Below are positions 1-7,163 of a DNA stretch of 23,118 bases, piece by piece. The number at the start of each line of letters is the position of its first letter. Position 1 is the first letter of the stretch. The stretch comes from Gammaproteobacteria bacterium. Lineage in GTDB: Bacteria > Pseudomonadota > Gammaproteobacteria > SZUA-229. Both the position numbers and the translations under genes were made by a program. The DNA lies in the NCBI GenBank assembly GCA_016191795.1, contig JACPVK010000462.1, positions 1 through 23,118 of the forward strand, read 5' to 3'. A model generated the notes under the pieces. It worked only from the letters and a program-made list of their open reading frames with translations, did no database searches and was not told the DNA's origin.

Positions 1-1
1 T

Positions 2-1390
2 CCGGCTATTGATATGCATCCGGTTTATCCAGCCGATGGTTCTGCCCTGTTATTCAGTTCTGAACGCAATAATGTTTATAACATTTACCGATACAACCTC
101 AGCACAAACACGATTTCGGCGCTAACTCACGAATCAAGTGGAGCCTTTCAACCCGCGCAGCTTAACACCACCACGCCTTTGTATTACTCCGGCTACAGCG
201 CCAGGGGCAACGATATTTATACTATGCAAAATCCGCAACCACTGACATCGGAAATACTACCCGGTATTCAGGACATCACAGAATCATCTGTACCGGAAAA
301 TTATCCATCGATTGATTCTGCAAGCTATTCACCCTGGTCCAGCATGACACCACGCTGGTGGCAACCCATTTTGCAACTCACCGAAGATCAAAGTGAGTTC
401 GGATTTTCCACCTCCGGCAACGACGCATTGGGCATACACAATTACGCCTTAAGCCTCGCCTGGGATGCGCATAATCAATGGGCAACCGGGAGTGCCGTTT
501 ACGGCTGGAGCAATCGCTTCTTTATGGGAGCCCAACGTTCAACGGATATTTTACTCAACAGTAATAATCAATTTGCGGTCGCACGTCTTGATGATGATGC
601 CTTCGCTATCGTTAATTTCCCCTACACACAAATTGATGCGGCCTGGAACATGGCACTGGCTGTGACCTATAGTCGCAATAGTGACGGGCGACGGGATCCG
701 CTCATTGTTCCTGCACCTTTACCGGATACACAGGACGGTCTGCTCGGTTTAGCCGTAGGCTTTGACAATAGTGAGCACTACATCCGTTCTGTGAGTGCCA
801 ACACCGGTCGCAATGTTCACCTCATAGCCGAAAGCAGTGAAGTGATCCAAAGTGATTTTAGCGGTGAAGTATTCACCCTCGACTGGCGGGAATATCTGCC
901 ACTGGGCGGTCAGCATGTACTGGCATTACGTCTGGTTGAAGGTTACGGCACGGCACAACCTGATCCATTTCGCCTGGGTGGTGAAGACACGGATTTTGAA
1001 TTACTGGATATCATCAACGGTGTCAGCACTGTCACGTTTGGCAAGCGTGAATACGCTTTGCGCGGTTATCCCGAAGGACTTATCCCGTTATCCGGGCGAC
1101 GCATGCAGCTGACCACTGCCGAATGGCGTTTTCCGATTTCACTGGTAGAACGTGGTTTTATGGCGCCACCGCTGGGCCTGATGCAATTATCGGGTAGTAT
1201 TTTCACAGACCGTGGCATGGCCTGGCAGGATACTGCCGGTGACGCCTATACCAGTGTCGGTGCCGAGTTACATGCCGATACCAATCTCTTTTACGGCATC
1301 ACATTTAAACTACGTCTGGGCTATGCCAAAGGCCTGGATAAGCAGCTGGGTGAAGATCGGGTATATCTCAGCCTGGGCTCAGCTTTTTGA
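2..1390 (+). CDS. C-terminal part of an outer-membrane protein with beta-propeller-like repeats and a beta-barrel (5' end outside window)
   Basis: The reading frame is open to the window edge, so the N-terminus is missing; the first ATG at 14 is internal. The first ~90 visible residues resemble PD40/TolB-type propeller blades (an 'FSSERNNVYNIYRYNL' blade, then 'PLYYSGYSARGNDIYTM'). From about residue 110 the protein changes to alternating amphipathic strands typical of a surface-antigen (BamA/TamA-like) barrel, with 'LALRLVEGYG', an 'FRLGGED' segment, 'REYALRGYPEG' and a late 'FTDRGMAW' strand. It ends in Ser-Ala-Phe; a terminal Phe preceded by alternating hydrophobics is the usual outer-membrane beta-signal. 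By inference it is an outer-membrane barrel with a periplasmic propeller; substrate unknown. Partner genes may lie upstream. Barrel call fairly sure, family name not. Confidence 0.7.
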   Translation, partial: PAIDMHPVYPADGSALLFSSERNNVYNIYRYNLSTNTISALTHESSGAFQPAQLNTTTPLYYSGYSARGNDIYTMQNPQPLTSEILPGIQDITESSVPENYPSIDSASYSPWSSMTPRWWQPILQLTEDQSEFGFSTSGNDALGIHNYALSLAWDAHNQWATGSAVYGWSNRFFMGAQRSTDILLNSNNQFAVARLDDDAFAIVNFPYTQIDAAWNMALAVTYSRNSDGRRDPLIVPAPLPDTQDGLLGLAVGFDNSEHYIRSVSANTGRNVHLIAESSEVIQSDFSGEVFTLDWREYLPLGGQHVLALRLVEGYGTAQPDPFRLGGEDTDFELLDIINGVSTVTFGKREYALRGYPEGLIPLSGRRMQLTTAEWRFPISLVERGFMAPPLGLMQLSGSIFTDRGMAWQDTAGDAYTSVGAELHADTNLFYGITFKLRLGYAKGLDKQLGEDRVYLSLGSAF

Positions 1391-1416
1391 TGTTTGTGTT
1401 TCTTACCTGCTAGAAT
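1387..1416 (+). promoter_or_regulatory. Candidate sigma70 promoter for the 1475-4454 operon
   Basis: TTGATG at 1387-1392 and TAGAAT at 1411-1416 are separated by 18 bases, and the -10 is preceded by TGC, an extended -10 element. The predicted transcript would start near 1423, about 50 bases before the first ATG. The -35 overlaps the stop of the preceding gene. Prediction by eye only. Confidence 0.45.
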
Positions 1417-1474
1417 CCACAACGCATCAGATTCATCACTATGCAGCACTGGTTAAATTACGGATGTCATCACT

Positions 1475-1999
1475 ATGTTGAAACTTCTTTTTAAACTGCT
1501 AACAGCACTCAACTCCGAAACCGATCCTTCACAAATCAGCCTGGGTTTTTGTTTTGGCCTGGTACTGGGTTTCACCCCGCTGTTCAGCATGCATAATTTA
1601 CTGGTACTGTTTTTAATTCTGGCATTACGCGTCAATGTATCCGCCGCCATACTGGCCTGGGGTTTCTTTACCGGCATGGCGTATTTGCTCGATCCGTTGT
1701 TTATACAGATGGGTGAATATCTGTTGGCACTACCTGCTATGCTCGATACCTGGACCATGATGTACAACAGTGATTTCTGGCGCCTGACTCATTTTAACCA
1801 CACGTTAACCCTGGGCAGTCTTGTGGTTTCGGTTATAGCCTTTGTGCCTTTATTTTTTATATTCAAAATACTGATTCTGAAATATCGCAAACATCTTCTT
1901 GCCTCAATTCGTAAAAGCAGATTTATGCAAATACTCAAGTCTAATAGCTTGTATCAATCCTACGAAAAATTCGCTGAATTCAAGAACGCACTCACATGA
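1475..1999 (+). CDS. TIGR03546-type small integral membrane protein (DUF2062-like)
   Basis: A 174-residue protein of unknown function. It has several hydrophobic segments (about residues 24-60, 62-80 and 108-130) and a basic C-terminal tail. The N-terminal portion with 'GFCFGLVLGFTPLFS' resembles DUF2062-type proteins, where a Gly-rich membrane helix carries a conserved Thr-Pro. Members of TIGR03546 are typically encoded next to a TIGR03545 protein, and that is the case here: its TGA overlaps the next start as ATGA (1996-1999), which implies translational coupling. Inner-membrane location is inferred. The pairing supports the assignment more than the sequence does alone; biochemical role unknown. 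Confidence 0.7.
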   Translation: MLKLLFKLLTALNSETDPSQISLGFCFGLVLGFTPLFSMHNLLVLFLILALRVNVSAAILAWGFFTGMAYLLDPLFIQMGEYLLALPAMLDTWTMMYNSDFWRLTHFNHTLTLGSLVVSVIAFVPLFFIFKILILKYRKHLLASIRKSRFMQILKSNSLYQSYEKFAEFKNALT

Positions 2000-3786
2000 A
2001 ACTCATACGCTGGGGCGGCATCCTCGCCTTTATCATTATTGTTGGTGGCATCGTTAGCTTCTGGTATTTTTTTGCTGACGATATGCTCAAACAGGCAATT
2101 GAAAGTTCCGGCAGTGATGCCGTGGAAGCCGAAGTATCCATTGAAAATCTGGATATCAGCCTGAATCCACTGGGCATAGAAATCAAAACCATGCAGATTG
2201 CCAATGCACAATCACCCATGCGCAATACTGTCGAGTTTGATCGCGCCGTTGCACATCTGGATCTTCTCAAACTTTTTCACGGTCAGGTGATTATTGATTC
2301 ACTGGCGGTCGAAGGTATGCGTTTTGGCACCCAGCGCAAACGCGCCAGTAACTGGAAGAAAAAAGTTGAACCCGTTACACCGCCGGATGAGGGTGAGTCC
2401 ATGCTCGACTTGCCAGACGTCCAGTTTCAATTACCGGGTGTAGACGATGTGGTGCAAAAGGGTGACCTGATCACCACCCGGATGACCCAGCAAATCCAGG
2501 TTGATTATGATGAACAGAAAGCGTTGCTGGATGCTGCCTTCAACCGCATACCCACTGCAGAAAAATTCTCTTCTTATGAAACACGCATCAAGCAGGCCAC
2601 CAGCGGTAAAGTCACCTCGCTGGAAAACTATAAGCAACGCAAACAGGAACTGGACAAGGTTCATGAAGAACTGCGCGCTGATCAACAGGCCATCAAGGAT
2701 GTAAAACTTCAAATAGGTAACAGCAAGGATAAACTAACGGCTGATATCACCGCCTTAAAACAGGCGCCAGGCAAGGATATGGACAATCTTAAGGCGAAAT
2801 ACAAACTGGATGAATCCGGTGCTGGCAATATATCCCAGTTGTTTTTTGGCCCGGAAGCCAAATACTGGACCGATCAGTTTCTCTTTTACTACAACAAATT
2901 TAAACCGGTGATGGCCTCGGATGAAAAAGACAAACGCGTTCGTGCCACAGGACGCTATGTGCATTTTCGCAGTGACAATCCAACACCAGATTTTTTAATT
3001 CGTGATGCGCATATTGATGTGCAATTTTCATTTGGGCATCTCAGCGCAAAATTAACTGACGTGACGCACCAGATGAACATTACAGGCAAGCCTGCCACCT
3101 TAACGGTTCGTGGTGTTAAATTGCAGGATATGAAATCGTTTGCAATTGACGGTGTGTTTAACCATATCAAACCCGGCCACGGCAAAGACACGGTTAAATT
3201 CAAGCTCGATGATATCCAGGTCGATAACATACGCCTGGTTAAGAATGACCGGCTGCCTGTTACCATGACGCATGCCAATATTGACTGGATTGGACAGATG
3301 GTGCTGGAAAAAGAACTTACCTCGCACACCGAGGCCCAGTTCAATCCAGTGACCTTTAGCAGCCAGGGCAGCAGCACGCTGGGAAATATATTAGCAGAGG
3401 CTTTTACCAGTATTAACACTTTCAATGTCAATGCGGATATTCGCAGCAACTTCAGCAAAACGGATATTAAAATAAGCTCTGATATAGACAATCAGATCAA
3501 GGAATCGATCAAGCGCCACTGGGATGCCAAAGTCGCTGCTTTTCAGCAAAAAATCCGTGCACGACTGGATGAAGAAGAACAAAAGATTCGCGGTCGTATA
3601 GAAGCTGAAGTGGCGAAACTGGACCAGAAAAAACTTGAGCTGGAAAATAAACTCAAGCAATCCGAAGAAATGCTCAAAGCCAAAGTGGATGATTTTAAAG
3701 ACCAGCAAAAACAACAAGTGGACCAGAAAAAAGATCAGAAGCTGGACAGTCTAAAGGAATCACTCAAACTCAAGTTGAATCGCTAA
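1996..3786 (+). CDS. TIGR03545-type AsmA-like membrane-anchored protein with C-terminal coiled coil
   Basis: A 596-residue protein. One N-terminal membrane anchor (about residues 8-28) is followed by a region reading like the AsmA/DUF748 N-terminal beta fold, with 'SIENLDISLNPLGIEI' and a later 'IIDSLAVEGMRFG' repeat. A middle part (about 165-260) is rich in Lys, Gln and Glu and probably helical. A second beta-rich segment (about 310-500) includes 'FLIRDAHIDVQFSFGHLSAKL'. The last ~90 residues (about 505-596) are a highly charged heptad-like coiled coil. The anchor suggests most of the chain is periplasmic. AsmA relatives are linked to lipid transport between membranes, but that function here is inference. 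It overlaps the upstream gene by ATGA and the downstream hydrolase by TAATG. Confidence 0.7.
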   Translation: MKLIRWGGILAFIIIVGGIVSFWYFFADDMLKQAIESSGSDAVEAEVSIENLDISLNPLGIEIKTMQIANAQSPMRNTVEFDRAVAHLDLLKLFHGQVIIDSLAVEGMRFGTQRKRASNWKKKVEPVTPPDEGESMLDLPDVQFQLPGVDDVVQKGDLITTRMTQQIQVDYDEQKALLDAAFNRIPTAEKFSSYETRIKQATSGKVTSLENYKQRKQELDKVHEELRADQQAIKDVKLQIGNSKDKLTADITALKQAPGKDMDNLKAKYKLDESGAGNISQLFFGPEAKYWTDQFLFYYNKFKPVMASDEKDKRVRATGRYVHFRSDNPTPDFLIRDAHIDVQFSFGHLSAKLTDVTHQMNITGKPATLTVRGVKLQDMKSFAIDGVFNHIKPGHGKDTVKFKLDDIQVDNIRLVKNDRLPVTMTHANIDWIGQMVLEKELTSHTEAQFNPVTFSSQGSSTLGNILAEAFTSINTFNVNADIRSNFSKTDIKISSDIDNQIKESIKRHWDAKVAAFQQKIRARLDEEEQKIRGRIEAEVAKLDQKKLELENKLKQSEEMLKAKVDDFKDQQKQQVDQKKDQKLDSLKESLKLKLNR

Positions 3787-4454
3787 TGTTACTTGAGCAC
3801 ATAGAACTCAACACCGCTGCCGAACCCGACGCCAGCGTCATCTGGCTTCATGGCCTGGGGGCAGATGGCAACGACTTTGCTGCCATCGTTCCGGAATTAA
3901 AACTCCCGCCTCAACTGCGTATACGATTTATTTTTCCGCATGCTCCGTTTCGCGCCATCACGCTCAACAACGGGTATGTCATGCGCGGCTGGTACGACAT
4001 CGCCAGTTTGCAGTTTGGTAGCCAGGAAGATGACATCGGCATTATGGAATCTGCGGATCAAATCAATGATTTTATTAATAATGAAATACGTCGCGGCATT
4101 GCGCCTGACCGCATCATACTGGCCGGGTTCTCACAGGGCGGTGCCATAGCTCTGTATACCGGCCTGCATCAGCCGGAAAATCTGGGCGGCATTATGGCGC
4201 TCTCAACCTACATGCCGTTGGTCGGCAAAACTCAGGCCGGCCTCGGTGCAAATCGCGAGCTGCCTATATTCATGGGCCACGGTCTGGAAGATGATGTCGT
4301 CAGCTATCAGTATGGGGTGCAAACCCGCATCTGGCTGCAACAACAGGGGTATCAGCCCCAATGGCACGATTATCCAATGGCTCATAGTGTATGCATGGAG
4401 GAAATAGCGCATATACGCCAGTGGCTGTTAGCTCGGTTGCAACATCCGGCCTGA
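3786..4454 (+). CDS. Alpha/beta-hydrolase, carboxylesterase/phospholipase (acyl-protein thioesterase) family
   Basis: At 222 residues it matches the usual size of the bacterial carboxylesterase / human APT1-like family. The catalytic triad can be read directly: Ser116 in the nucleophile elbow G-F-S-Q-G-G, Asp169 in 'HGLEDDVV' and His200 in 'PMAHSV'. An N-terminal 'IWLHGLGADGNDF' forms the oxyanion loop. There is no signal peptide, so it is probably a cytoplasmic serine esterase acting on short-chain or lysophospholipid esters; the substrate is not determinable. Its ATG overlaps the stop of the TIGR03545-type gene (TAATG at 3784-3788), so it is translationally coupled to that pair and may act on a lipid or acyl group handled by it (inference). 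Confidence 0.9.
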   Translation: MLLEHIELNTAAEPDASVIWLHGLGADGNDFAAIVPELKLPPQLRIRFIFPHAPFRAITLNNGYVMRGWYDIASLQFGSQEDDIGIMESADQINDFINNEIRRGIAPDRIILAGFSQGGAIALYTGLHQPENLGGIMALSTYMPLVGKTQAGLGANRELPIFMGHGLEDDVVSYQYGVQTRIWLQQQGYQPQWHDYPMAHSVCMEEIAHIRQWLLARLQHPA

Positions 4455-4459
4455 GGCCG
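4447..4459. repeat. Short GC hairpin with the hydrolase stop codon in its loop
   Basis: CGGCC at 4447-4451 and GGCCG at 4455-4459 are perfect inverted arms around TGA (4452-4454), the stop codon of the upstream hydrolase. No T-run follows, so it is not a convincing intrinsic terminator; it could stabilise a 3' end. Confidence 0.4.
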
Positions 4460-4511
4460 TGCCATCTGTTCAATCTTCGGCTACTATCAAAGCATCGGCA
4501 AGATTGGGGGG

Positions 4512-4862
4512 ATGAGGGCTATGTCTGGTCAAGAACTCGGCTTTTTTAATGGCCTGTTGCCATCACAACCCCTGTGGAAGCTGGCCCCAACGCGCGATAC
4601 AGACGGCACGTCCTTTGTCGATTTCATGATGGTTATTCCCAAGCTGAAAAGCAAACCCCAAAAATATATCGACCGTACCCTGAATGAAATACATATGGTA
4701 CTGGTGCAATACAGCCATATTGTGGTGTTTGCCGACATCAATCTGAAAATTAACTGCCTGTGGATTTCTCACAAGTTCCAGCCCGGTGTTTGCCATGAAC
4801 TGGTAACGGCTATCCGCCGGCGTGTCCCCGAGGCCATGCTCGTTGGTGACATGGCTCGCTAA
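4512..4862 (+). CDS. Conserved-looking hypothetical protein, 116 aa
   Basis: I do not recognise this family. The order of predicted elements is beta ('FVDFMMVIPKL'), helix (residues ~53-68), a beta hairpin ('HIVVFADINLKINCLWIS'), helix ('VCHELVTAIRRRVP') and beta ('AMLVGD'). This is consistent with a beta-alpha-beta-beta-alpha-beta ferredoxin-like fold, which is an inference from the pattern. There is no signal peptide or membrane segment. An alternative start is the ATG at 4521, three codons in; neither has a well-spaced Shine-Dalgarno, although a G-run lies just before 4512. It is followed after 15 bases by the HPt gene, so the two are probably co-transcribed. That it is coding is supported by the uninterrupted frame and by operon packing. 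Confidence 0.65.
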   Translation: MRAMSGQELGFFNGLLPSQPLWKLAPTRDTDGTSFVDFMMVIPKLKSKPQKYIDRTLNEIHMVLVQYSHIVVFADINLKINCLWISHKFQPGVCHELVTAIRRRVPEAMLVGDMAR

Positions 4863-4877
4863 AATCAGAAACCTGTC

Positions 4878-5216
4878 ATGACTGATTCAGTACTCGATCC
4901 CTCCACATTTAGCGAAATGCGTCAATTAATGGGCGATGCGCTGGTAGAATTTATTCATACCTACCTCGATAACTCACCCAAACTCATTCATACCATTGAA
5001 TCCGGTCTGGCACAAAATAATCCTGAAGCCATATACCACAGTGCACATCAACTAAAAGGTGGTAGTGGCAGTATAGGAGCCATGAAACTCAGCTCCCTTT
5101 CTATGGAGATTGAAAAGATTGGAAAGTCCGGATCGACCCAGGGTATATCCCCCTTATTAAATCAGCTCAAATCTGAATACGCCTTGCTTGAAGCCGAATT
5201 AAAAACCTTTATCTGA
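4878..5216 (+). CDS. Orphan HPt (histidine phosphotransfer) domain protein
   Basis: A 112-residue all-helical protein consisting of little more than an HPt domain. The phosphoacceptor motif is visible as H-Q-L-K-G-G-S-G-S-I-G, with His57 as the predicted phosphorylated residue, followed by a helix starting 'AMKLSSLSMEIEKIGKSG'. Stand-alone HPt proteins carry phosphoryl groups between hybrid histidine kinases and response regulators in the cytoplasm. No kinase is adjacent, so the partner is unknown. It sits between two unrecognised small genes with gaps of 15 and 10 bases, suggesting one transcript. HPt assignment is firm; the signalling pathway is not determinable. Confidence 0.9.
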   Translation: MTDSVLDPSTFSEMRQLMGDALVEFIHTYLDNSPKLIHTIESGLAQNNPEAIYHSAHQLKGGSGSIGAMKLSSLSMEIEKIGKSGSTQGISPLLNQLKSEYALLEAELKTFI

Positions 5217-5226
5217 TTTATTCACC

Positions 5227-5592
5227 ATGGAATTCTTCGAAGAAATATCCGCCCCCGGACAAGATGTTGCCGCGTTACAAAAGCAACTGCGCATTCGCAA
5301 CCTTCCCGATTTATGCCATTCCATCTCCACCATTCTTGTTGACAATCAATCAAGCGGCCGGATTTACTGTCTTTGGGGTGAATTCGACGTTAATCGAGAA
5401 AACATAAAGCATGGCGTAAGATTCAGCCTGCCCGGCTGTCCAAATGCACTGGCCTGGACCATCACTTCTGCTAACAACCTGATTACAGTGCATTGCACCA
5501 TCAATAGAAAAACACATGACGAGGACTTTATCGCCTCCATTTATATTTTTATGGCTGACTGGGTTAGTGGTTTGAAAAAGCTGTCGTCTTAA
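5227..5592 (+). CDS. Hypothetical protein, 121 aa, co-transcribed with the HPt gene
   Basis: I do not recognise this family. The chain is soluble-looking and mixed alpha/beta: a helical N-terminus (about 1-40), then predicted strands including 'GRIYCLWGEFDV', 'GVRFSLPGCPNALAWTIT' and 'LITVHCTIN', and a final helix 'FIASIYIFMADWVSGL'. Three Cys residues lie in the central sheet region. It starts 10 bases after the HPt stop and no Shine-Dalgarno is evident, which suggests coupling to the HPt gene. It converges with the minus-strand PA2778-like gene, the two stops being only 14 bases apart. A role with the HPt protein is inferred from context only. Confidence 0.65.
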   Translation: MEFFEEISAPGQDVAALQKQLRIRNLPDLCHSISTILVDNQSSGRIYCLWGEFDVNRENIKHGVRFSLPGCPNALAWTITSANNLITVHCTINRKTHDEDFIASIYIFMADWVSGLKKLSS

Positions 5593-5606
5593 AATGACAA
5601 TTTTAG

Positions 5607-6575
5607 TTACTGGATGGACATTATCAGTTGCTCGATTTCAGCCAAAGTTTGTAAGTATATTTTATTTCGTTCGCCGCCCAGTTTCACAGCCTGTTTGGCC
5701 GCCCGCATAGCTTCCTCATAACGCTGCAACCTGGCCAGTGTATCGGCTAGGTTATTAAATCCATCAGCAAATTCAGGATAACGGAGTGTTAGATCCTGAA
5801 GAATTTCAGTAGCCTCGTGGTAGTTCTGCAACGCATAATAGGTATTAGCCAAACCCATCATAGCGATCTTGTTTCCTGGCCATTGTTTTAGTGCTGTCTG
5901 ATAACCGGCTTGACTCACTTCATATTTTTTCATTCGTTCCAGCACCGCTACCGATTCGACATAACGTGTTTCAGTGGCTGTAACGGGCATTTTATCAGGT
6001 GACAACATCACCACGGCCCAGTAGTTACTCCGCGCCCAGGTGCGTTCAAATACTTTCATGGCGACAACATGCCGTGCTTCGACGCCAGAGCGTAATATGA
6101 TTTCTGCCGTTTCAAAATCATATCCAATAACCACGGCATAATGCCATTTTGGCAACCAGCTTAATCCCAGATTCTGCAGCACCAGAACCGGATGTTGTGC
6201 ACGCACTTCTGCCAGTAAATCCGAAATATTTTTATTGAGGACGTAAGGAATGACATTATATTGTCTGGCTGCCGCCAGCATTTCAATTTGCAGACTGCCT
6301 TCCTGCTCCGGTAAATATACCTGTGACACCAACTGGTCTGCCGTCACATTTTTATTTTCTGACTGCAGCATCATGGCCAGGGCTGCAGGACCACACTGAT
6401 ACTGCTGTTGAGCAATAAATGGCACATCTACCAACTCAATATGTTCTTTATTGCTTATATCTGTCTGTAGCAAATCATCGGTTTGTAAATGGGCACATCC
6501 CGTTAACAACAGATATCCAATAAAAAAGCCGCCGGTAATAACCCTGGCGGCTTTATCAATCACTGCTTTTATCAT
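5607..6575 (-). CDS. PA2778-type lipoprotein: C39-like cysteine peptidase domain plus TPR repeats
   Basis: A 322-residue protein. The ATG at 6575 is preferred over a TTG three codons upstream (6584) because it forms a TAATG overlap with the preceding gene's stop. The N-terminus has a basic stretch, a hydrophobic core and a lipobox Leu-Thr-Gly-Cys27, so it is a predicted exported lipoprotein. The peptidase part has Cys61 in 'QYQCGPAALAMML' and His145 in 'WLPKWHYAVVIGYD', matching C39-type papain-like peptidases. The usual Asp-Pro after the His is replaced by 'LRSG', so the third catalytic residue is not clear. Residues ~215-322 carry two to three TPR-like repeats. Substrate unknown. The PA2778 name rests on architecture and on pairing with a PA2779-like gene. 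Confidence 0.85.
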   Translation of the reverse strand: MIKAVIDKAARVITGGFFIGYLLLTGCAHLQTDDLLQTDISNKEHIELVDVPFIAQQQYQCGPAALAMMLQSENKNVTADQLVSQVYLPEQEGSLQIEMLAAARQYNVIPYVLNKNISDLLAEVRAQHPVLVLQNLGLSWLPKWHYAVVIGYDFETAEIILRSGVEARHVVAMKVFERTWARSNYWAVVMLSPDKMPVTATETRYVESVAVLERMKKYEVSQAGYQTALKQWPGNKIAMMGLANTYYALQNYHEATEILQDLTLRYPEFADGFNNLADTLARLQRYEEAMRAAKQAVKLGGERNKIYLQTLAEIEQLIMSIQ

Positions 6576-6973
6576 TAACGGCAATGTTTAACCGTAAACG
6601 GAAATATATTGGTAAGGCAAGCAATATCGAGAACAACCAGCACCAGAAATAAAAAAACAAGTGTGCCCAAACCATCACCACCAGCCGGTAGCTCATCAAG
6701 CTGGGCGGCAAGTTGCATCGCCTCTTCATCGCTCAGTGCGTTTACTCGCGCTTGCACATCCAGTGGATTAACACCTTTTTCCAGTAACCCCTGCTGCACA
6801 TCCGCACGCAGTAATGTGGTTTGTAGCCGGGTACGTGCCGTACTGCTGTCAGCCAGAATAGTATCTGTTGATACCATGGCAGCCTGTGCTGCCGGCATAT
6901 ACAGGCTAAGTGACAAAACAGCTATAGATACCAAACCTGAAACCGGACGTATTAGATGACGCAAAATCTGCAT
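6575..6973 (-). CDS. PA2779-type small membrane protein
   Basis: A 132-residue protein starting at the ATG at 6973, which has AGGAG six bases upstream; a longer reading from 7003 would put this ribosome site inside the gene and is not favoured. An N-terminal signal-like segment ends in Ala-Gln-Ala-Ala (about residue 30). The middle is helical and charged, with 'VQQGLLEKGVNPLDVQARV' and 'LSDEEAMQLAAQLDELP'. After a Gly-rich hinge comes a C-terminal membrane helix ('LVFLFLVLVVLDIACL'). This layout matches PA2779-family proteins, which are found next to PA2778 peptidases. Its stop overlaps the peptidase start by one base (TAATG). Probably envelope-located and functionally tied to the peptidase; role unknown. 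Confidence 0.8.
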   Translation of the reverse strand: MQILRHLIRPVSGLVSIAVLSLSLYMPAAQAAMVSTDTILADSSTARTRLQTTLLRADVQQGLLEKGVNPLDVQARVNALSDEEAMQLAAQLDELPAGGDGLGTLVFLFLVLVVLDIACLTNIFPFTVKHCR

Positions 6974-7163
6974 AACGTGCTCCTGTCTAAATGATGTTGG
7001 CAAGTGTAAGCGAATTTCAGATGATCACCACTCTATGATATTGGTATTTTGTAAAAAATATACTGGCATGCCGATTCCCGGGTGTGTCGCTTTATTGTCT
7101 ATACTGTGGACATGACTGGCAGTAACAATACCGACACCTTTCTATTTCAAGATTAACCATGAC

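Noticed and set aside
2955..3491. 178-codon minus-strand frame inside the TIGR03545-type gene
   Set aside because: It is antisense to a well-supported coding region and its translation looks like a shadow, rich in Ser and Leu without domain features.
5590..5605. Inverted repeat TAAAAT-gaca-ATTTTA between convergent genes
   Set aside because: Arms are A/T only and too weak for a convincing bidirectional terminator.
6974..7003. N-terminal extension of the PA2779-like gene
   Set aside because: It would run over the AGGAG ribosome site that precedes the ATG at 6973 and has no signal-peptide logic.
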